Positions 9,517 to 19,335 of a stretch of DNA of 64,000 nucleotides are shown piece by piece. The stretch's first letter is position 1; the number at the start of each line of letters is the position of its first letter. The translations under genes were made by a program, and so were the position numbers. The stretch is from Chthoniobacteraceae bacterium (GTDB lineage Bacteria; Verrucomicrobiota; Verrucomicrobiia; Chthoniobacterales; Chthoniobacteraceae): the NCBI GenBank assembly GCA_947449735.1, contig CANFTB010000016.1, positions 21,094-85,093 of the forward strand. Reading direction: 5' to 3'. The notes beneath the pieces were generated by a model. It made no database searches. It was not told the origin of the DNA and was given only the letters and a program-made list of their open reading frames with translations.

Positions 9517-10467
9517 ATGAATCCTGAACAAGCTATCTCCTGGTTTCAGAAGGCGTCCGATCTCGGAAGTGCCGACGGCACATGTAGTTTAGGGCTTTGT
9601 TACTATCAGGGACTCGGGGTGGAGAGGGACCTGATCCAGGCCGTCCGTTACTTTAAGAAGGCGGCCGAGGGCGGGAGCGTCAGGGGAATGTTTAACTTTG
9701 GTTTCTGTCTGTATCAGGGGAGCGGTGTCAGGCGCGACTATGAGCAGGCTGCGTCCTGGTACATGCGGGCCGCGGAGATGGGGCATGTTCAGGCCATGTA
9801 CAGCTTGGGGCGCTGCTTCCACACGGGCCATGGGGTTCTTAAGGATGCTCCCGAAGCGGTTTATTGGTTCAAGAAGGCGGCCGAACGGGATGACTTGGAT
9901 GCTATGGTGTCCATCGGAGTTGCCTATTACGAAGGGCACGGCGTCTCGAAAAGTCCGGTGCGTGCCGTGGAGTGGTTCAAAAAGGCTGTGGAACTGGGCA
10001 GCTCTGACGCGATGAACAGCTTGGGTGTGTGTTATTTTTGGGGGCAGGGGGTGGAGGAAAACGCTTCGGAGGCCATAAACTGGTTCAGGAAGGCGGCGGA
10101 GGTGGGGAGTGGCGCCGCCATGGTGAATCTGGGCCACTGCTGCTACTGGGGAACCGGCGCCGAAAAGAGCCTAGAGGAGGCGCAGGGGTGGTATTCGAAG
10201 GCCGCGGACGCGGGCAATGTTTACGGCATGTTTTACGCGGGAAGTTCCCACTGCGAGACGGTGGCGATGCAACCCCGGTCTGATTTGTCCTCCTCGTGGA
10301 AAAGGGAGCAGGGTAAGCAGGAGTTACTTATGGGAGTTTCGGCCTGGGTCCAGCCAACCTCGCGCGTGCTGGCCGAGGGTCCTGAACCGGAGGTTCCTTT
10401 CCTCGAGCTGCCCGAGGAGGCGGCCGGGAAGGTGACCGAAGAAATGGGAATCGATTCCATCCCTTAG
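9517..10467 (+). CDS. Sel1-like repeat (SLR/TPR) protein
   Basis: About six tandem repeats such as A..WF.KAAE.G...AM..LG.CY..G.GV; no obvious signal peptide. Confidence 0.9.
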   Translation: MNPEQAISWFQKASDLGSADGTCSLGLCYYQGLGVERDLIQAVRYFKKAAEGGSVRGMFNFGFCLYQGSGVRRDYEQAASWYMRAAEMGHVQAMYSLGRCFHTGHGVLKDAPEAVYWFKKAAERDDLDAMVSIGVAYYEGHGVSKSPVRAVEWFKKAVELGSSDAMNSLGVCYFWGQGVEENASEAINWFRKAAEVGSGAAMVNLGHCCYWGTGAEKSLEEAQGWYSKAADAGNVYGMFYAGSSHCETVAMQPRSDLSSSWKREQGKQELLMGVSAWVQPTSRVLAEGPEPEVPFLELPEEAAGKVTEEMGIDSIP

Positions 10468-10562
10468 CGTCTGACCTTCCAAAAAAAACGCGATTTTTCC
10501 AAAGAAACAGTTTCCCCCGCGGTATCCCCTCATAGAAGCCCACCCCTTCAACTCCCCAGAAC

Positions 10563-11117
10563 ATGTTTGGATCTAAAAACACAAAAAAAGCAGAGTGGGT
10601 TCAGACTGCGATGCAGCGCTACGAGCGCCCGTTGTTGCAGTATTCTTACAGTATTGTCCGGGATTTGGAACGGGCCCGTGATGTGGTTCAAGACACGTTT
10701 ATGCGTTTGTACAAGCAGGAGCAGGAGGCAATCGAAGGCCATCTTTCGCAGTGGCTTTTCACCGTCTGCCGCAACTGTTCCCTGAAGGTCCTGCGCAGTC
10801 AGGAGCGTTACGTGCACGTCGAGTCTTCTGAGTTTGAAGGCCGCAGTTCCGATGAGCCGTCTCCAGCGTTTGAGCTGGAGCGCAAGGAGCGGGTCGCACG
10901 TTTGATGGAACTGGTGCAGGAATTGACCTCGAATCAGAAAGAGGTGGTCCGGCTTCGTTTTCAAAACTTTCATTCTTATCAGGAGATCAGCGACATCACC
11001 GGCCTGAGTGTCGGAAACGTCGGTTTCATCCTGAATGCGGCCATGCGCAGTCTTCGTGAGAAGATGGAGCGCGACGATCGCGAAGAGAAAATCATTTACC
11101 TTACCAAGACAGCTTGA
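10563..11117 (+). CDS. ECF-type RNA polymerase sigma-70 factor
   Basis: RARDVVQDTFMRLYKQ (sigma region 2) and TSNQKEVVRLRFQNFHSYQEISDITGLSVGNVGFILNAAMRSLREKM (region 4). Confidence 0.88.
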   Translation: MFGSKNTKKAEWVQTAMQRYERPLLQYSYSIVRDLERARDVVQDTFMRLYKQEQEAIEGHLSQWLFTVCRNCSLKVLRSQERYVHVESSEFEGRSSDEPSPAFELERKERVARLMELVQELTSNQKEVVRLRFQNFHSYQEISDITGLSVGNVGFILNAAMRSLREKMERDDREEKIIYLTKTA

Positions 11118-11159
11118 GTCCGCGGGCTCTTTGGAGCCCCTTGAACAACCTTACAGAAT

Positions 11160-11696
11160 ATGAATCGCAGCATCAGTGACAAAGATATAACCGACTACGT
11201 TCTCAACGAGTTGCCTCCTCGTGAAAGATTGTATGTGGAGTCGATGATGCTGGGCTGCGAGCGTTCCCGAGAGGATGTTGTGGTCATGATGGAAATGTCC
11301 CGGCTCTTGGAGGAGGGGATGGAAAACGAGCTTGTAGGAGCTGACTTTAGTTTGGATGAAGAGCGCAGGAATACGATTTACGCTCATTCCTCAAACTTTG
11401 CCTGGAGAGCCGTGCTGCGTGTCGCCGCAACAGTGACTGCGATGGCTGCCTGCGTGGCGTTCTCAGTGGCGGCTCCAGTGATTTCAAAGTTTGCCTTCCG
11501 GACGCCCAACTCCAAGGGAATGGACACGCGCATCGCCTCTTCGGATAGCTCTGATGTGGTGGATCCCGCCGCCTTTCCGGTGGTGCTTCTCGAGAGCGAA
11601 GAGTCGGACGAGTTCCCCACCCACGTATTGCTGCCCACCGGTGCCGTCAATCTGGGGGAAATGCCTCTGCCGTACATCGGCTCGGACGCCAACTAG
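11160..11696 (+). CDS. Putative anti-sigma-like single-pass membrane protein
   Basis: Directly follows the ECF sigma gene; N-terminal DYVLNELPPRERLYVESMM resembles an anti-sigma N-terminus; one TM segment (VLRVAATVTAMAACVAFSVAAPVI). Confidence 0.55.
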   Translation: MNRSISDKDITDYVLNELPPRERLYVESMMLGCERSREDVVVMMEMSRLLEEGMENELVGADFSLDEERRNTIYAHSSNFAWRAVLRVAATVTAMAACVAFSVAAPVISKFAFRTPNSKGMDTRIASSDSSDVVDPAAFPVVLLESEESDEFPTHVLLPTGAVNLGEMPLPYIGSDAN

Positions 11697-11763
11697 TCTT
11701 GTCTTTCAAAAGGGGGGTAACCCTGTCTTTTGAGGCCTTTCAGCCATACGCGAATTCTTTAAT

Positions 11764-11798
11764 AAGGGCCGGTCTCCATCATGGGGCCGGCCTTTTTT
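11764..11798 (+). terminator. Rho-independent terminator
   Basis: AAGGGCCGG ... CCGGCCTTTTTT hairpin followed by a T tract. Confidence 0.75.
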
Positions 11799-11827
11799 AT
11801 TCGAACTGCTCGCCCTGCTTCTGGCTC

Positions 11828-11866
11828 AAAAAAAACCGGCCACCCTTGGGGGGCGGCCGGTCTTCT
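11828..11866 (-). terminator. Rho-independent terminator for the sucCD-gltA unit
   Basis: On the minus strand GACCGGCCGCC...GGTGGCCGGTTTTTTTT immediately after the citrate synthase stop. Confidence 0.75.
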
Positions 11867-11886
11867 TGCCTTTTTTGCCAGGCGGT

Positions 11887-13002
11887 TTAGCGGTCGGGGA
11901 TCGGCTTGACGACCTTGCCAACTGCAGGGCCCGTGTATTCGCTCAAAGGACGGTAGAGGCGGTTGTCCGCGAGCTGCTCGAGGACGTGGGCCGTCCAACC
12001 TGCCGTGCGTGAGATCGCAAAAATCGGAGTGAACAGGTCCGTTGGGATGCCGAGGGAGTAGTAGACGGTCGCGGAGTAGAAATCCACGTTGGCATTAAGA
12101 TGCTTCTTCTCGCGCATCACCTCTGCGATGCGCTCGCTCATGCGGATCCACTTTGGCTCGCCCAGCTGCTGGGTCAGTTTGATTGCCATGTTCCGCAGAT
12201 GCGGCGCGCGAGGATCGAGCACCTTGTACACGCGGTGACCGATGCCCATGATCTTGGCCTTCTTTACAAACTGTTCCTCCAGCCAGGGATCCACGCGCTC
12301 CTCGGAACCGATCTCCTGGAGCATGTGGATGACACCTTCGTTGGCGCCGCCGTGGAGCGGCCCCTTCAGCGTACCGATGGCCGAGGTGATCGCAGAGAAC
12401 ACATCGCTGAGCGTGGCAACTGTCACGCGCGCGGAGAAGGTGCTCGCGTTCATTCCGTGGTCGGCGTGGAGGACGTAGGCAACATCGAGGGTATCGGCTG
12501 CCTCTTTGGTGGGCACCTCGCCGTTGATCAGGTAGAGGAAGTGGGCGGCTTCACTCAGGTCCGTGCGCACGGGGGGGAGGTCTTTGCCCTGGCGGATGCG
12601 GTGGAAGTACGCGGCGATCAGGCCGATCTTGGCGGTAATCGCAATGGAGCGCTCGTAGTTGGCGTTCTCTCCGGTGGCTGTGTCAAAAACGCCCAGCATT
12701 GAAACGCCGGTGCGGATCACATCCATCGGGCCTGCGTTCTTCGGTGCGGACTTGAGGAAAGCGATGATTTCCTCGGGAAGCGAACGAGCCGCGCGCAGCT
12801 TGGAGGTCAGCTCGGCGAGTTGCTCCTGATTGGGCAACTCCCCGTGCCAGAGGAGGTAAATGACCTCCTCGAAGCTCACCTTTCCCGCAAGTTCGTTGAT
12901 GTCGTAGCCCGCGTAGATGAGCTGTCCGATATCTCCGAGCACGTCGGAGATGGCGGTGGTGTTTGCAACAATTCCTTCGAGTCCTTTGGCGACGAGCGGC
13001 AT
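11887..13002 (-). CDS. gltA: Citrate synthase
   Basis: LLWHGELPNQEQL, LHADHGMNASTFSARV, ALKGPLHGGANEGV-like and MGIGHRVYKVLDPRAPHL motifs. Confidence 0.95.
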   Translation of the reverse strand: MPLVAKGLEGIVANTTAISDVLGDIGQLIYAGYDINELAGKVSFEEVIYLLWHGELPNQEQLAELTSKLRAARSLPEEIIAFLKSAPKNAGPMDVIRTGVSMLGVFDTATGENANYERSIAITAKIGLIAAYFHRIRQGKDLPPVRTDLSEAAHFLYLINGEVPTKEAADTLDVAYVLHADHGMNASTFSARVTVATLSDVFSAITSAIGTLKGPLHGGANEGVIHMLQEIGSEERVDPWLEEQFVKKAKIMGIGHRVYKVLDPRAPHLRNMAIKLTQQLGEPKWIRMSERIAEVMREKKHLNANVDFYSATVYYSLGIPTDLFTPIFAISRTAGWTAHVLEQLADNRLYRPLSEYTGPAVGKVVKPIPDR

Positions 13003-13044
13003 AAGTTCAGGGTGCTTGGCTTTTAATCGGCGTTCAAGTGGAGA

Positions 13045-13953
13045 CTAAACTTTCCCCCACAACTTCAGCAGGGTTTCTGCCATGACTGACGGGGTTTCCG
13101 CAACTGCGATTCCTGCGGCCCTCATCGCGGCAATCTTTCCTTCCGCGGTTCCTTTGCCGCCCGAAACGATGGCTCCCGCATGGCCCATCCGGCGTCCGGG
13201 AGGCGCGGTGGTCCCCGCGATGAAACCAGCGATTGGCTTCTTGCAGTGGGCTCCGGCCCATTCAGCGGCCTCTTCCTCGGCCGTTCCACCGATTTCGCCG
13301 ATCATGATAATCGCCTCGGTTTCCGGGTCTTCGTTGAACATTCGGAGCACGTCCAGGTGCGAGGTTCCGTTCACGGGATCGCCCCCGATTCCGACGCATG
13401 TGGATTGGCCGTATCCACGCGAGGTGAGCTGCCACACCGCTTCGTAGGTCAGCGTGCCCGAGCGGGACACCACGCCGACGTTTCCTTTTTTGTGAATATG
13501 CCCGGGAGCGATGCCGATGCGGCAACCGCCGTGGGAATCCTTGCCTTCGCCCGGGGTCACTAGTCCGGGACAGTTTGGCCCGATCAAGCGCATGCTGCCC
13601 CCGTGGATCTTGGCTTTGACCCGGATCATGTCGTTGATCGGGATGCCTTCGGTGATCGCTACGGTCAGGGCGAGTCCCGCATCAGAGCATTCGAGGATGG
13701 CGTCCGCAGCGAAGGGAGGGGGAACGAACACCACGGAGACGGTGGCCCCTGTTTCGCGTGCCGCCTCTTCAACCGTGTCGAACACGGGCACTTTGTAGCC
13801 GGCGTGTTCAAAAAACTGGCCGCCCTTTCCGGGGGTGACCCCGGCCACGATCTGGGTGCCGTAGTCCAGCGACAACTGGGCGTGTTTGGCGCCGAAGCTG
13901 CCGGTGATGCCCTGTACCAGAACGCGGGTTTTGGAGTTTACGAGAATAGACAT
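13045..13953 (-). CDS. sucD: Succinyl-CoA synthetase (ADP-forming) alpha subunit
   Basis: [73 protein letters not shown]. Confidence 0.97.
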   Translation of the reverse strand: MSILVNSKTRVLVQGITGSFGAKHAQLSLDYGTQIVAGVTPGKGGQFFEHAGYKVPVFDTVEEAARETGATVSVVFVPPPFAADAILECSDAGLALTVAITEGIPINDMIRVKAKIHGGSMRLIGPNCPGLVTPGEGKDSHGGCRIGIAPGHIHKKGNVGVVSRSGTLTYEAVWQLTSRGYGQSTCVGIGGDPVNGTSHLDVLRMFNEDPETEAIIMIGEIGGTAEEEAAEWAGAHCKKPIAGFIAGTTAPPGRRMGHAGAIVSGGKGTAEGKIAAMRAAGIAVAETPSVMAETLLKLWGKV

Positions 13954-13973
13954 GATGAATGATCCGGTGGGGA

Positions 13974-15161
13974 TTAGGCCGCGTGAACCGAGGCGACGAT
14001 TTTGTCGGCGGCGTCCGCCATGGTGGAGGCGCTCTGCAGCTTCAGGCCGCTTTCCGCGAGCGTTTTCTTGCCGGCAGGGCCGTTGTTTCCTTCAAGCCGC
14101 ACCACAAGGGGAAGGCTCAACCCCGTTTCCTTTGCCGCGTCGACGATCCCGTGGGCGATGACATCGCAATCCATGATGCCGCCGAAAATATTCACCAAGA
14201 TGCCCTTAACTGCCTTGTCGCCAAGGATGATGTTGAAGGCGGCCGTGACCTGCTCCTTGGTGGCGCCGCCGCCCACGTCGAGGAAGTTGGCTGGTTTGCC
14301 TCCGGCGTGCTGGATGATGTCCATGGTGGCCATGGCGAGTCCGGCGCCGTTCACCAGGCAGGCGATGTTTCCGTCCAGACCGATGTAGTTCAGGTTGAAC
14401 TCGCTGGCGGCCACTTCGCGGGGGTCCTCCTCGGACTTGTCGCGGAGCGCCGCGACTCCCGGCTGGCGGTAGAGGGCGTTGTCGTCGAAATTAAACTTTG
14501 CGTCGAGCGCGAGCAGCCGGTTGTCCGGGGTTACGACCAGCGGATTGACTTCCACCAGCGTGCAGTCCGTTTCCGTGTAGGTGCGGTAGAGGGCCGTGAA
14601 GAGCTTTGTGGCCTGGGTCATCAAGCTGCCGCGCAGTCCAAGTGCGGCGGCGATCTTTCGGGTCTGGTAAGGCTGCAGACCAATGAGGGGATCTACTGAA
14701 ACACGGATGATCTTCTCGGGTGTGTGTTCCGCCACTGCCTCGATGTCCATTCCACCTTCGGTGCTCGCGATGACCATCGGAGCCGAGGTGGTCCGGTCGA
14801 AGAGGATCGCGAAATACAGTTCCTTCGCAATGTCCACCGCTTCAGCAACAAGCAGCGTAGAAACGAGTTTTCCTTCCGGTCCAGTCTGGTGGGTGATCAG
14901 CGCGTGCCCCAGCATTTGTTCGGCGAGATGCCGTGCTTCCGCCGGCGTCTTGCAGAGATGAACTCCGCCTTTGAACCCGTTGTCAAAAGTTCCTTTGCCG
15001 CGTCCGCCCGCGTGGATCTGAGCCTTGACCACGATCTGGCTTGCTCCGAGGGAAGTGGCCGCCTGTTCGGCTTCCTCGGGCGTGAATGCGGCTTTCCCTT
15101 TGGGAGATGCGACACCGAATTTCTGGAACAGTTCGCGGGCTTGGTACTCGTGGATATTCAT
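13974..15161 (-). CDS. sucC: Succinyl-CoA synthetase (ADP-forming) beta subunit
   Basis: [81 protein letters not shown]. Confidence 0.97.
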   Translation of the reverse strand: MNIHEYQARELFQKFGVASPKGKAAFTPEEAEQAATSLGASQIVVKAQIHAGGRGKGTFDNGFKGGVHLCKTPAEARHLAEQMLGHALITHQTGPEGKLVSTLLVAEAVDIAKELYFAILFDRTTSAPMVIASTEGGMDIEAVAEHTPEKIIRVSVDPLIGLQPYQTRKIAAALGLRGSLMTQATKLFTALYRTYTETDCTLVEVNPLVVTPDNRLLALDAKFNFDDNALYRQPGVAALRDKSEEDPREVAASEFNLNYIGLDGNIACLVNGAGLAMATMDIIQHAGGKPANFLDVGGGATKEQVTAAFNIILGDKAVKGILVNIFGGIMDCDVIAHGIVDAAKETGLSLPLVVRLEGNNGPAGKKTLAESGLKLQSASTMADAADKIVASVHAA

Positions 15162-15473
15162 GAACGGATTTAATGCAGACGCCAGTCTGCCTCACGCGCC
15201 GGCAGAGAGATTTCCTGAGGGAAAATGTTTCCTTGGCACAGTGGCGGACACAATAGCGGAGGGCTTTTCTAGAGGACTATTCCCTCGGGAAGCAAGGGAA
15301 GGTTTGCAGGAAGTCCTGAAATTTTCAGGAGGGGGCGACTTGCGGCGCAATACGCACCGTAGGCAACATGTGCCATCTTACCCGTTTGGGTGCGATTTCG
15401 GATCGTCTCCCCAGACGTTTGCCGATCGAGCGCTGGATGCCGGCTCGTTCCTCAATGGACTTTTAATGCGTCC

Positions 15474-16721
15474 TTAGAGCTCCTCGGGCTTAGCTAAAAG
15501 TTCGGCGATGCGCGTCAGCAGACGGCCGGCTCCGCCGCCATCGAGCACGCGGTGGTCGAAGGATAGCGTAAAATGCGCCTCCGTAGCCGGGCGGAACTCT
15601 TCAGTTGAGGGATCCCATTTGGGGACAACGCGGCCGGCGCCCATTCCCAGAACCAGCGTTTGTTCCGGGAGGGGAATCGGGGTGGCCCATTCCAGCCCAA
15701 ACGTGCCAAAATTTGTCACCGTGGCGATGGATCCCCCCGTGGCGTCGGCAGGCAGGCGGCGCCGCCTCGCGAGATCGACAAGGTCGTTGTAACGGACCAG
15801 CAGATCCCGCAGCTTGGTCTGGTCGGCATTACGAAGCACGGGAACGAGCACGCCGTCCTCCGCCTCCACCGCGAACCCGACGTCGATGGAGCGGGGGTGT
15901 ACGATTTTATCACCGATGAGCCTGCCGGCGAGGGCGCTGTTTTCTCCGAGGGCCATCGCCAGGGCTCTGAGGGCGTAGAGCGCGGGGCCCGCCTTCGGGC
16001 TGGAGGCCTTCCGATGGGACAGCAGAGGGTCGATGACGACCGGCGTTCCCACGGTTGCGATCGGTCGGGTCCAGGAGCGGCGCATCGCGTCCGCGACGGC
16101 GACCCGCATGCTCGAGGCTTGCGAGAGGTGCTGCTGGTCGAGTTGGGCCAGAAACTTCTCGAAGTCCTCGATGGTCAGCCTGCCTGCTGCGCCGCTTCCG
16201 GCGATCCCTGCCAGGTCGGCCGCGTGCAGTCCGAGCTCCGCCATGCGCGCCTTAAGCCTCGGCGAGAGGAAGCTTGCGCCCGAGGCGTGGGCGGGGACAG
16301 GCAGTCCCCTCAGGGTTGGCGCGACGTTACTGGAGGACTTCGACTGGGACGGTGCCGTCGAGAAGGGCGAAATGGAGGTCTCCCCCGGGGAATATCCGTG
16401 GGGAAGCGCTTCCGGGCGAACTTCGGCAAATTCCGGCGCCGGCGCGTCTACGATCAGCCCGAGCCTGTTGGCCTCCTCTTCAGAACATTCCACGTACCCC
16501 AGAATCTCTCCAACCGCGTAGCTGCCCTGGGCCTCTGCGGTCCACTCTTGAATCGTACCGGAGCAGGGGGAGGTGACTCCCATGACCGCTTTTTGCGTTT
16601 CCACTTCCAAAACTTCCTGGTCCCCATGGACTTCGCTCCCAACGGTCGCATTGAAGGCGACGATGGTGGCTTCGGCAATGGACTCGCCCAGTTGGGGCAT
16701 GACGATTGGAATGCGAGGCAT
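15474..16721 (-). CDS. 2-oxoacid dehydrogenase complex E2 component (dihydrolipoyllysine acyltransferase)
   Basis: N-terminal lipoyl domain (EVETQKAVMGVTSP), peripheral subunit-binding domain (SPRLKARMAELGL), C-terminal acyltransferase with SFDHRVLDGG. Confidence 0.9.
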   Translation of the reverse strand: MPRIPIVMPQLGESIAEATIVAFNATVGSEVHGDQEVLEVETQKAVMGVTSPCSGTIQEWTAEAQGSYAVGEILGYVECSEEEANRLGLIVDAPAPEFAEVRPEALPHGYSPGETSISPFSTAPSQSKSSSNVAPTLRGLPVPAHASGASFLSPRLKARMAELGLHAADLAGIAGSGAAGRLTIEDFEKFLAQLDQQHLSQASSMRVAVADAMRRSWTRPIATVGTPVVIDPLLSHRKASSPKAGPALYALRALAMALGENSALAGRLIGDKIVHPRSIDVGFAVEAEDGVLVPVLRNADQTKLRDLLVRYNDLVDLARRRRLPADATGGSIATVTNFGTFGLEWATPIPLPEQTLVLGMGAGRVVPKWDPSTEEFRPATEAHFTLSFDHRVLDGGGAGRLLTRIAELLAKPEEL

Positions 16722-16761
16722 AGAAAAAAGGTGTTGGGCGTGTCCGGCAGGACTTTATTCC

Positions 16762-17724
16762 TCAAAGCCGCAGCAGATCTCGCAGGGCGCTGACGATGGT
16801 TTGGGCGGTGGGACGGTGGGTTCCCCACAGGTTAGGATGGAAGGGTACCGGTGTGTCTTTACTGTTGAGGCGCATCGGCGGCGCATCCAGGAGGTTGAAT
16901 CCGTCGGTGGCGACACGCGCCAAAACTTCGGCCGTCACCCCGCCCCAAGGCCAGGCTTCGCCCACCGCCAGAATGCGGCCGGTGCGGGCCACCGATGCCA
17001 GTACGGTGTCGGTGTCCAGCGGTTTGATCGAGCGCAGGTCGATGACCTCAATCTCCCAGCCCTGCGTGGAGAGTTCCTCCGCCGCCGACAGCGCCTCATG
17101 AACCATCGCGCTGTAGGTCACCACGGTGGCGTCGCGCCCCGCGCGGGCGATCCTCGCCCTGCCGACGGGAAGAGCTTCACTCGGAAGTGACTCCGCCTTC
17201 AGGTGAAAATAGAGGTACTTGTGTTCACAGAAAATGACGGGATCATCCAGCGCCACCGCCTCCAGAAGCATGGAATAAGCGTCCTCAACCGTCGCCGGTG
17301 TCATCAGGATGAGGCCCGGGTAGTGGGCGTAGAGGGCCTCAAGGTTCTGGGAGTGGAAAGGGCCGCTTCCGGGGGTTCCGCCGCTTGGGAGGCGAATCGT
17401 GATCGGGCAGGGGACCCCGGTGCGCCAGAACATCGTGGCCGCCTGATTTACGATCTGATTGAACCCGACGGTCGAGAAGTCCGCGAACTGCATCTCCACG
17501 ATCGGCCGCATCCCCTGGAGGGACGCGCCGATGGCAGACCCCACCATCGCGTCCTCGCTGATCGGCGAGTCCAGCACCCGGCCGGGAAACGACTGGGCCA
17601 GATTTTTGGTCGCTTTGAACGCGCCGCCGAAGGCTCCGATGTCCTGGCCATAGATGTAAACGCGAGGGTCGTTTTCCAACGCCTGTCTTTGGGCTTCGCG
17701 GATGGCTTCGAGGTAGGTGATCAA
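16762..17724 (-). CDS. 2-oxoacid dehydrogenase E1 component beta subunit (pyruvate or branched-chain type)
   Basis: Transketolase-like MITYLEAIREAQRQALENDPRVYIYGQDIGAFGGAF, SPISEDAMVGSAIGASLQGMRPIVEMQFADF, DLRSIKPLDTDTV. Confidence 0.92.
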   Translation of the reverse strand: MITYLEAIREAQRQALENDPRVYIYGQDIGAFGGAFKATKNLAQSFPGRVLDSPISEDAMVGSAIGASLQGMRPIVEMQFADFSTVGFNQIVNQAATMFWRTGVPCPITIRLPSGGTPGSGPFHSQNLEALYAHYPGLILMTPATVEDAYSMLLEAVALDDPVIFCEHKYLYFHLKAESLPSEALPVGRARIARAGRDATVVTYSAMVHEALSAAEELSTQGWEIEVIDLRSIKPLDTDTVLASVARTGRILAVGEAWPWGGVTAEVLARVATDGFNLLDAPPMRLNSKDTPVPFHPNLWGTHRPTAQTIVSALRDLLRL

Positions 17725-17793
17725 AGGAGAAAGGGTTTTGGGTCTTCGATTCTATCGGATATCCCGGTTTAAAAATTCAAAGAAGTCAACGTG

Positions 17794-18843
17794 TTAACCT
17801 CTCGAACCATTCGAGGACAGGCCCTCCGCCAGGTGCCGGGAGGACAGGGCGCACCAGTCTTCCGTAGCAGGGTCGGGGGAGGGTTCCCTGAGGCTGTGGG
17901 CGATCGCTTTTTCGACCTGACTGATCGAATCCCTTGTCCAGCCTTCGATGGTTTCGGAGTCCGCCCAGGCGTTTTGGAGCAATTCGGCCTCCGCCACCGC
18001 GAGCGAGTCTCTGCCGAGCGGCATTTCTTTCAGGTGCGGCGCGATGTAGTGAGCGTCGTCGTGTTCCCCGTGGCCGACCAGACGGAGGTTGGTCGCCACC
18101 ACCAACTGAGGCCCCTCGCCTTGCCTGGCCAGTTCCACTGCGGAACCGATCACGCGAAGGCAGGCGCCAAGGTCGGTTCCGTCGACAGAATGGCCGCGGA
18201 TTCCGTAGCCAATCGCCTTGTCGACCAAATCGGCACAGGCGAACTGGCGGTCATTTGGAGTCGAGTAGGCGTACTGGTTGTTGGTGACGACAAGCACCAG
18301 GGGAAGATTTTCCACTGCGGCTTGGTTGATGGATTCGTGAAAGGCTCCGGTCGAGGTGGCTCCATCCCCCAGGCTGGCCGCGCCAACGGTGTTCTTCTTT
18401 CCCTGAAACCGGTGCGCCATGAGCATTCCATTGACCACGGAAATCATGGCACCCAGATGCGAGATCATTGGAAGCAAACCTTCCAATGGGCGGCCTCGGT
18501 GCACGTTGCCATCGCGGCCGCGCATCGGCCCCGAACGCGCCCCAAGGTAGGTCAAGGTGCAGTCCAGAAGACTTTCTCCAAAGGCGAGCCTGCCTGCCTG
18601 GTCCCGGATTAACGGCGCGAAAATGTCTCCATTGCGCAGCGCAATGCCCGTCGCCACGCTGATGGCCTCCTGTCCCTTGCCCAGAAAGACGCCGCCGGTG
18701 ATTTTTCCGCCGCTCCGGAAGACGCTTGCGATCTTTTCCTCGGTGGTGCGGGCCAGAAGCATCCAGCGGAACGCCCGCCTGTAGGTTTCAGAAAAATCCG
18801 ACGCCTTGACAGTGTGGCGCGGCATCTCGGCGGATTGCAACAT
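17794..18843 (-). CDS. 2-oxoacid dehydrogenase E1 component alpha subunit
   Basis: ThDP-binding GDGATSTGAFHESINQAAVENLPLVLVVTNNQYAYST and GKGQEAISVATGIALRNGDI. Confidence 0.92.
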   Translation of the reverse strand: MLQSAEMPRHTVKASDFSETYRRAFRWMLLARTTEEKIASVFRSGGKITGGVFLGKGQEAISVATGIALRNGDIFAPLIRDQAGRLAFGESLLDCTLTYLGARSGPMRGRDGNVHRGRPLEGLLPMISHLGAMISVVNGMLMAHRFQGKKNTVGAASLGDGATSTGAFHESINQAAVENLPLVLVVTNNQYAYSTPNDRQFACADLVDKAIGYGIRGHSVDGTDLGACLRVIGSAVELARQGEGPQLVVATNLRLVGHGEHDDAHYIAPHLKEMPLGRDSLAVAEAELLQNAWADSETIEGWTRDSISQVEKAIAHSLREPSPDPATEDWCALSSRHLAEGLSSNGSRG

Positions 18844-19335
18844 GGGGACGAGTCTAGTGAGGCGCCCCAGCGTGGCGCAAGGGTTCTTGGTGGCCGGCGG
18901 GTCACAAACGTGCGGCAGGGTTTCGCTGGGCTGGGAAAAACGCTGATGTTTGATAGGTGCCCGCCCGGGCCCGTTCTGCGCGGTTTACGGATTGGAGATC
19001 CGAATCGCGGCCTTTTTTTTGGCAAAGGCAGCCGCCCCTGAGATGTGCATTTTTTCCGTTTTGGCAGAGGCATTTTCTTCGCGATGGTCCTCCTGCCATT
19101 GGCGGGAGTCACAAAACGACTTTTTTGAAAGTTCTCAGTAAGAGCACAAAGACCCGAGCGCAAAATGTTTTGTTTCAGTGGGATTTTACCCGGGTGAACA
19201 ATAGGGAAGAAGCTTAGCCAGCCAGACTCCCTGCCGGCATCACGTCTTTCTTTCTGGTGAAGGATGCCCCCATGAACGCGTTTCCGCCGGCGCGTTCTCT
19301 GTCCCTGCTGCAAATGTGGAACCTATTCGTGCCGC

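Noticed and set aside
15660-16793. 377-aa plus-strand ORF
   Set aside because: Antisense to the E2 component gene; no family resemblance.
18975-19020. Possible hairpin with T tract (CGCGGTTTACGGATT...CCGAATCGCGGCCTTTTTTTT)
   Set aside because: The T tract is on the plus strand between two minus-strand genes and the stem is interrupted; not a convincing terminator for either neighbour.
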